Assembly: GCA_964624465.1 (NCBI GenBank)
Contig: CAZUZD010000226.1
Coordinates: 1 to 10,274, forward strand
Reading direction: 5' to 3'
Length of the DNA: 10,274 bases
Origin: CAZUZD01 sp964624465
Lineage (GTDB): Bacteria; Planctomycetota; Planctomycetia; Isosphaerales; Isosphaeraceae
Below the pieces are notes generated by a model. The model ran no database searches. It was not told where the DNA came from and worked only from the letters and a program-made list of their open reading frames with translations. Both the position numbers and the translations under genes were made by a program. Below, piece by piece: positions 7,299 to 10,274 of this stretch (within the stretch, counting starts at the first letter, position 1; each line of letters opens with the position of its first letter).

Positions 7299-7793
7299 AT
7301 GACGGCATCCGGACCAGAGCCGGCCCCCGCGTCCCGCTCGTCGCCGGCGTCGGGGTCTGCGCCGATCCGTGGGTACGCCTGGCAGGTGTTCCGCGACCCG
7401 TTGCGCGAGTCGACCGCGACCGGCGACGACCCGTTCCCCCGGCCGGCGCCGGGGTCTGGCGGGCCAGACGGGCGGGACCGGTCGGCCTGGCTGCCGCGCG
7501 GGGTGCTCCAGCGCTGGCGGGTCGATCCGCAGCGGCTCGGCCTGGCGGGTCGAGCGGCGCCGCCGGTGTTCCTGGTCGTCACGGAGGATCGCGAGCCCCC
7601 GCCCCTGCTGGCCGGCTGGCGGGTGGAGGTCGCCGGGCTCGACGAGGGGTTCGTCCTGGAGGACCGCGCCGGCCGCCGCGTGCGGGTCCGGCTCCTGCGA
7701 CGGCTCGGCACCGCCCAGACCCGCCACGGCGCCGTGCCGCAGTGCGAGTTCGTCGTCGACACCGAGCCCGCCGCCGAGCCGCTCAGCTCGTGA
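7299..7793 (+). CDS. Hypothetical protein, unrecognised
   Basis: A 164-residue protein I do not recognise. It starts with an Ala/Pro/Ser-rich stretch of about 25 residues. Next come a short segment containing IRGYAWQVFRDPL, a Gly/Asp/Pro-rich loop, and a compact core likely rich in beta strands (PPVFLVVTEDR, GWRVEVAGLD, GFVLEDRAGRRVRVRLLRR, CEFVVDTEP). It has no signal peptide or membrane segment. I chose the ATG at 7299 because AGGAG (7287-7291) lies 7 bases upstream and the codons before it lack the G/C third-position bias. The ATG at 7227 also has a good ribosome site and would give 188 residues. Its last 11 bases overlap the end of the convergent amidohydrolase gene. Strong GC3 bias in the core supports a real gene. 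Confidence 0.65.
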   Translation: MTASGPEPAPASRSSPASGSAPIRGYAWQVFRDPLRESTATGDDPFPRPAPGSGGPDGRDRSAWLPRGVLQRWRVDPQRLGLAGRAAPPVFLVVTEDREPPPLLAGWRVEVAGLDEGFVLEDRAGRRVRVRLLRRLGTAQTRHGAVPQCEFVVDTEPAAEPLSS

Positions 7794-8724
7794 GCGGACC
7801 CGGCCGGCCGGGGGCGTAGATGGGCCGCGCGTACTGGTCGCGGTAGGCCTCGGTGCGCAGGTGGCCCAGCAGGTCGTGGCCCCGACGCCGCTGGCGCTCG
7901 GCCCGCTGCGCGGTCAGGTCGATCGGGCCCACCACGATCTTGGCCCCCGGGCCGGGGTCGGCCTGGGCGAGGATCCGGCCATCGAAGTCGACGATCATGC
8001 TGCCGCCCGGCCAGGAGAAGGGCGGGTAGTTGCCCAGTGACGCCCCCTGGTTGGCCGCCACCACGTGCGCCAGGTTCTCGACGGCCCGGGCCCGGTTGAA
8101 CAGCGTCCACCAGTCCAGCGGCGGGGTCGCGCCCCAGGGGTCCATGTAGGCCGAGACCCGGATCAGGACCTCGGCGCCGCCCAGGGCCAGGGCGCGGATG
8201 GCCTCGGGGAACAGCCAGTCGTAGCAGATGGCCGCGCCCAGGCGGCCGATCTCGGTCTCGAAGACCGGGAACAGCGGCTCGTCGTACCCCGGCAGGTCGT
8301 GCGGGCTGGCGTGCACCTCCCACGGCAGCCACGGGTTCACCTTGCGGTACCGGCCGATCAGGCCGTCGGGCCCGATCAGGCAGGTGGTGTTGAACACCGC
8401 GCCCGGCCACCTCGGGTCGACCTCCAGGAAGGTGCCCGTCTGGATGTACACCCCGCGCTCGCGGGCCTTGGCCGCGTAGCGGTGGGTGTGCTCGTTGGGG
8501 ATCGGCACGGCCAGCTTGTCGGCCAGCTCGGCGGCCGTCTCGTAGATCGGCGCCGCGTGGGCGAACTCGGGGAACACGACCAGCTTCACGTCGAAGAACG
8601 GCGCGTAGCCGACGACCGCCTGGTCGACCATGGCGAGCAGCTCGCCGACCCGCGCCGGGATCGCGTCGCGGGACCTCGGGCACGGCAGGTCGGTCTGGCA
8701 GGCGGCGGCGTAGTAGCGGCTCAT
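7783..8724 (-). CDS. Carbon-nitrogen hydrolase (nitrilase superfamily)
   Basis: A 313-residue protein, normal length for the superfamily, which hydrolyses amide or nitrile bonds through a Glu-Lys-Cys triad. The residues are visible: Glu53 in FPEFA, Lys128 in GRYRKVNPW and Cys167 in AAICYDWLFPE. The second conserved glutamate is Glu136 in WLPWE. The YRK-x2-PW-x2-E arrangement and CYDxxFPE resemble the aliphatic amidase/formamidase branch more than true nitrilases, but the substrate cannot be assigned. It appears cytoplasmic, with no signal peptide. The ATG at 8724 has only a weak, distant GGAG. It is transcribed divergently from the CarH-like regulator across a 309-base region, so it is a possible target of that regulator. 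The 3' end overlaps the convergent hypothetical gene by 11 bases. Confidence 0.9.
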   Translation of the reverse strand: MSRYYAAACQTDLPCPRSRDAIPARVGELLAMVDQAVVGYAPFFDVKLVVFPEFAHAAPIYETAAELADKLAVPIPNEHTHRYAAKARERGVYIQTGTFLEVDPRWPGAVFNTTCLIGPDGLIGRYRKVNPWLPWEVHASPHDLPGYDEPLFPVFETEIGRLGAAICYDWLFPEAIRALALGGAEVLIRVSAYMDPWGATPPLDWWTLFNRARAVENLAHVVAANQGASLGNYPPFSWPGGSMIVDFDGRILAQADPGPGAKIVVGPIDLTAQRAERQRRRGHDLLGHLRTEAYRDQYARPIYAPGRPGPLTS

Positions 8725-8827
8725 CGCGGGATGGGCTCCAGGTCGGTGGGCGGACGGCGGGCGGGTCGGAGCCAGCCGGGCCCGCCTGTTGTAGCCGATC
8801 GGCGCCCCCGGCGTCGTGGCCGGCCTG

Positions 8828-8872
8828 GCACGCCGCGTGCATCCGGAGGGTCAGGACCCGGGGGTGCGCACC
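8828..8872. promoter_or_regulatory. Candidate operator pair
   Basis: GCACGC-C-GCGTGC (8828-8840) and GGTGCGCACC (8863-8872) are both perfect dyads built on GTGC/GCAC. Their centres are about 33 bp apart, roughly three helical turns, within the divergent region next to a MerR-type regulator gene. MerR/CarH proteins often bind near their own or divergent promoters. No promoter is recognisable here, so this is inference from position and symmetry. Confidence 0.3.
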
Positions 8873-8876
8873 GCCC

Positions 8877-8904
8877 GGCCGGGTCTCCGACACCGCACCC
8901 GGCC
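8877..8904. other. Stem-loop in the regulator leader region
   Basis: GGCCGGGT (8877-8884) pairs perfectly with ACCCGGCC (8897-8904) across a 12-base loop. It lies 130 bases before the regulator start. It may be a leader hairpin or chance in GC-rich DNA. Confidence 0.3.
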
Positions 8905-9033
8905 AGGACGGCCGGTCGGTCCCACCCTGGGTCCCTGATGCTGGCGAGTGCCCCGACGCCGCTGTGCGCGAACCCGTGCGCCGGCCGCGCGGGGCCGAGG
9001 GAGCCGCGACCCTGCGAACCGGCGAGGTGGCAC

Positions 9034-10016
9034 GTGTCCGAACCCGAGATCCCCAGCCCGCGCGCCGCGCGGTACCCGATCGCCGCCGTCTCCAAGCTCA
9101 CCGGCGTCACCTGCCACGCCCTGCGCATCTGGGAGCGGCGGTACGGGTTTCCGGTCCCGCTGCGCTCCGACGCCGGCCACCGCCGCTACGGCGCCGAGCA
9201 GGTCGAGCAGATCCGCCAGGTCGCCCGGCTGGTCCAGGGCGGCCAGAGCGTCGCCCGCGTGATCGCCGACCTCCACGACGGCCGGCTGGCCCCGGGGCCA
9301 GAGTCCTCGACGACCCCGGACACCCACCCGCTCCCCCGACGACCGGACGCCGCCGGCGGGGTCGCCGGGCTGATCGCTCGGCTCGAGGCCGGCGACCTGG
9401 CCGGCGCCGAGGGGGAATATCGCCGCCTGATCGACGGCCTCGACGTGACGGCCCAGCTCCAGGCGGTGCTGGAGCCGGCGCTGACCGAGATCGGCGAGCG
9501 GTGGTACCGCCGGCAGTGCGAGGTGTTCCAGGAGCACCTGGCCAGCACCTTCCTGCGCCGCAAGCTCACGCTGCTCGACGACACGGTGCGCGCCGGCAAC
9601 CGGACCCCCCAGGGCACGATCCTGGTCGGCACCGTGCGCGGCGAGCGGCACGAGGGCGGGGTGCTGATCGCCGGCATCCTGATCGAGCTGGCCGGCTGGC
9701 GGGCGCTCTCGCTGGGCGTCGACCTGCCGATCCCGGAGTTCCAGCGCGCCATCGACCGCTGGCAGCCCCAGGCCCTGGCCCTGTCGTTCGTGCTCTCCCG
9801 GAGCATCACCCGCCGGTTCGAGGAGCTGTCCCGGCTCCGCGGGGCGCCGGTGTTCGTGGCCGGCCAGAGCCTGGTCAACCACCAGCGGATGGCGGTCGAG
9901 CACGGCCTGATCCCCGTGCCGGGCCCCGGCCCCGTGGCGGTGAAGCGGCTGCTGCAATGCCTGAGCCCCCCCCCACCCCGGCCTCCCGGACGGTGCGGGC
10001 CGCCCAGTCCCCCTGA
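9034..10016 (+). CDS. CarH-like MerR-family cobalamin-binding regulator, probable frameshift near the 3' end
   Basis: The MerR helix-turn-helix is at about 14-80 (RIWERRYG at 31-38; GHRRY at 48-52), followed by a Pro-rich linker (about 85-108). A four-helix B12-cap domain (about 110-185) carries Trp157-x9-Glu167-His168, and a Rossmann-type B12-binding domain (about 195-312) carries Glu204-x-His206-x2-Gly209. Wx9EH plus ExHxxG is the CarH/CarA signature. CarH binds adenosylcobalamin, represses in the dark and releases DNA in light. Residue 158, matching the light-state ligand His132 of Thermus CarH, is Tyr here. The GTG at 9034 has GAGG 6 bases upstream. The frame has no stop to the window edge. 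One extra C in the C9 run at 9966-9974 would shift it to end at 10016 (327 residues), and the codons then keep G/C third positions. The given end assumes that shift. Confidence 0.82.
9966..9974 (+). repeat. C9 homopolymer, probable frameshift or slippage site
   Basis: Nine consecutive C lie just after the last conserved residues of the B12-binding domain (LLQCLS). In the frame used so far, downstream codons lose G/C third-position bias and run without a stop past 10274. In the frame reached by adding one C, the next 13 codons before TGA (10014-10016) all end in G or C. It may be an assembly length error or a genuinely variable tract. Confidence 0.6.
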
Positions 10017-10046
10017 GCGGGGTCAACCGGACTGGCACCCCAGATG

Positions 10047-10088
10047 CACACAACGGCGACCCCCGTTGCCGGGAGTCGCCGTCATGTG
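10047..10088. terminator. Long hairpin between convergent genes, candidate bidirectional terminator
   Basis: ACGGCGAC (10053-10060) pairs with GTCGCCGT (10075-10082). After one mismatch, CCCG (10062-10065) pairs with CGGG (10070-10073) around a TTGC loop. CACA/TGTG (10047-10050 and 10085-10088) extends the stem across a 2x2 internal loop. It lies 30 bases after the shifted stop of the regulator (10016) and 58 bases after the minus-strand stop. There is no T-tract on either side, so intrinsic termination is uncertain. Confidence 0.5.
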
Positions 10089-10120
10089 GATCAGAGATCA
10101 GAGCGATCGAGCGGGTCCCT

Positions 10121-10140
10121 GCCGCGGCCAGAGCCGCGGC
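10121..10140 (-). terminator. Hairpin just after the minus-strand gene
   Basis: GCCGCGG (10121-10127) pairs with CCGCGGC (10134-10140) around a 6-base loop, beginning 6 bases after the TGA of the minus-strand partial gene. It lacks a T-tract. It is a candidate terminator or 3'-end stabiliser for that transcript. Confidence 0.35.
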
Positions 10141-10146
10141 CGGGGC

Positions 10147-10274
10147 TCACCACTGCGGGGCCGCCTTCGCCGGGGCCTCGATCGGGCCGGCAACCTGGGG
10201 GGCCGCCTTGGCCGGAGCCGGGGCGATCGCCTGGGGAGCCGCCTTGGCCGGGGCCGGGGCGATCGCCTGCGGGG
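10147..10274 (-). CDS. C-terminal end of a protein with an Ala/Pro/Lys repeat tail (5' partial)
   Basis: Only the last 41 complete codons are in the window; the gene runs off the right edge. They encode two 12-residue repeats, AIAPAPAKAAPQ, then a degenerate third unit ending APAKAAPQ, a Trp and TGA (10149-10147). Third positions are nearly all G or C, and the repeat units differ only at synonymous sites, which supports this strand and frame as coding. Low-complexity Ala/Pro/Lys tails occur as extended linkers in envelope proteins and as basic tails of DNA-binding proteins. Nothing visible chooses between these. Hairpins follow the stop. Confidence 0.65.
   Translation of the reverse strand, partial: PQAIAPAPAKAAPQAIAPAPAKAAPQVAGPIEAPAKAAPQW
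10195..10266 (-). repeat. 36-bp tandem repeat, two units, in coding sequence
   Basis: Units 10231-10266 and 10195-10230 match at 34 of 36 bases; both differences are synonymous Ala codon changes (GCC/GCT). A diverged third unit follows toward the stop and keeps APAKAAPQ. More units may lie beyond the window edge. Confidence 0.75.

Larger units (their letters stand above)
8725..9033. other. Divergent intergenic region with palindromes
   Basis: No gene was found between the divergent amidohydrolase and the MerR/B12 regulator. It holds two perfect palindromes (8828-8840 and 8863-8872) and a stem-loop (8877-8904). No convincing -35/-10 pair was seen on either strand. An in-frame ATG at 8938 could extend the regulator by 32 residues, but it has no ribosome site and the added residues look non-coding. 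Confidence 0.5.

Noticed and set aside
6422..8893. An 823-codon minus-strand open frame ending in the zinc-ribbon protein
   Set aside because: Only its last 166 codons look like a protein. The rest is antisense to the plus gene at 7299-7793 and out of frame with the amidohydrolase.
8721..9128. A 135-codon minus-strand open frame in the divergent region
   Set aside because: It lacks the G/C third-position pattern and any recognisable motif, and it overlaps the helix-turn-helix coding sequence of the regulator.
8964..10016. A 350-codon plus-strand open frame overlapping the regulator in another phase
   Set aside because: It is an Arg/Pro/Gly-rich shadow over most of its length. Only its last 17 or so codons after the C9 run may be real, as the shifted end of the regulator.
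8851..10053. A 400-codon minus-strand open frame opposite the regulator
   Set aside because: Its translation is low-complexity, while the plus strand encodes clear MerR and B12-binding domains.
10195..10266. CRISPR-like repeat array
   Set aside because: The 36-bp units are contiguous with no spacers, are in frame, and encode an Ala/Pro/Lys repeat.

Overview
This window comes from a very GC-rich bacterial chromosome. Coding third positions are almost all G or C, and every stop I could assign is TGA. The gene types (a polytopic O-antigen-ligase-like protein with a TPR-like tail, and a giant TPR/FG-GAP/ASPIC-UnbV lipoprotein) fit a planctomycete, most likely Isosphaeraceae. That placement is an inference from gene content and base composition, not from a marker gene.

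Layout. Positions 1-1814 (+) hold the 3' part of an O-antigen ligase/polymerase-like membrane protein. It converges on a minus-strand gene pair: a 1272-residue lipoprotein (6270-2452) followed 52 bases later by a small, probably DUF6228-like protein (2399-1917). The convergent ends meet inside a 114-bp imperfect inverted repeat (1809-1922) whose arms carry both stop codons. Upstream of the lipoprotein gene is a candidate promoter and a leader that can fold as a three-way junction (6293-6400). Next on the minus strand is a small two-helix membrane protein with a C-terminal zinc ribbon (6922-6422). A 376-base divergent intergenic region separates it from an unrecognised plus-strand gene (7299-7793). 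That gene overlaps by 11 bases, tail to tail, a nitrilase-superfamily amidohydrolase (8724-7783, minus).

A 309-base divergent region with several palindromes separates the amidohydrolase from a MerR-type regulator with cobalamin-binding domains (GTG at 9034, plus). It carries the Wx9EH and ExHxxG signatures of the CarH family of adenosylcobalamin photoreceptors. Its frame has no stop before the window ends. A run of nine C at 9966-9974 looks like a frameshift or slippage site: one extra C would end the protein at 10016, just before a strong hairpin and a convergent minus-strand gene, of which only an Ala/Pro/Lys-rich repeat tail (10274-10147) is visible.

Functional links. The glycan ligase and the lipoprotein are both cell-envelope proteins but are convergent, so they are not one operon. 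The lipoprotein and the small downstream gene are probably co-transcribed. The CarH-like regulator is a candidate light/B12 switch. Its usual targets (carotenoid or photolyase genes) are not in the window, so its local targets could be itself or the divergent amidohydrolase. No tRNA, rRNA, CRISPR array, insertion sequence or recognisable defence system was seen.
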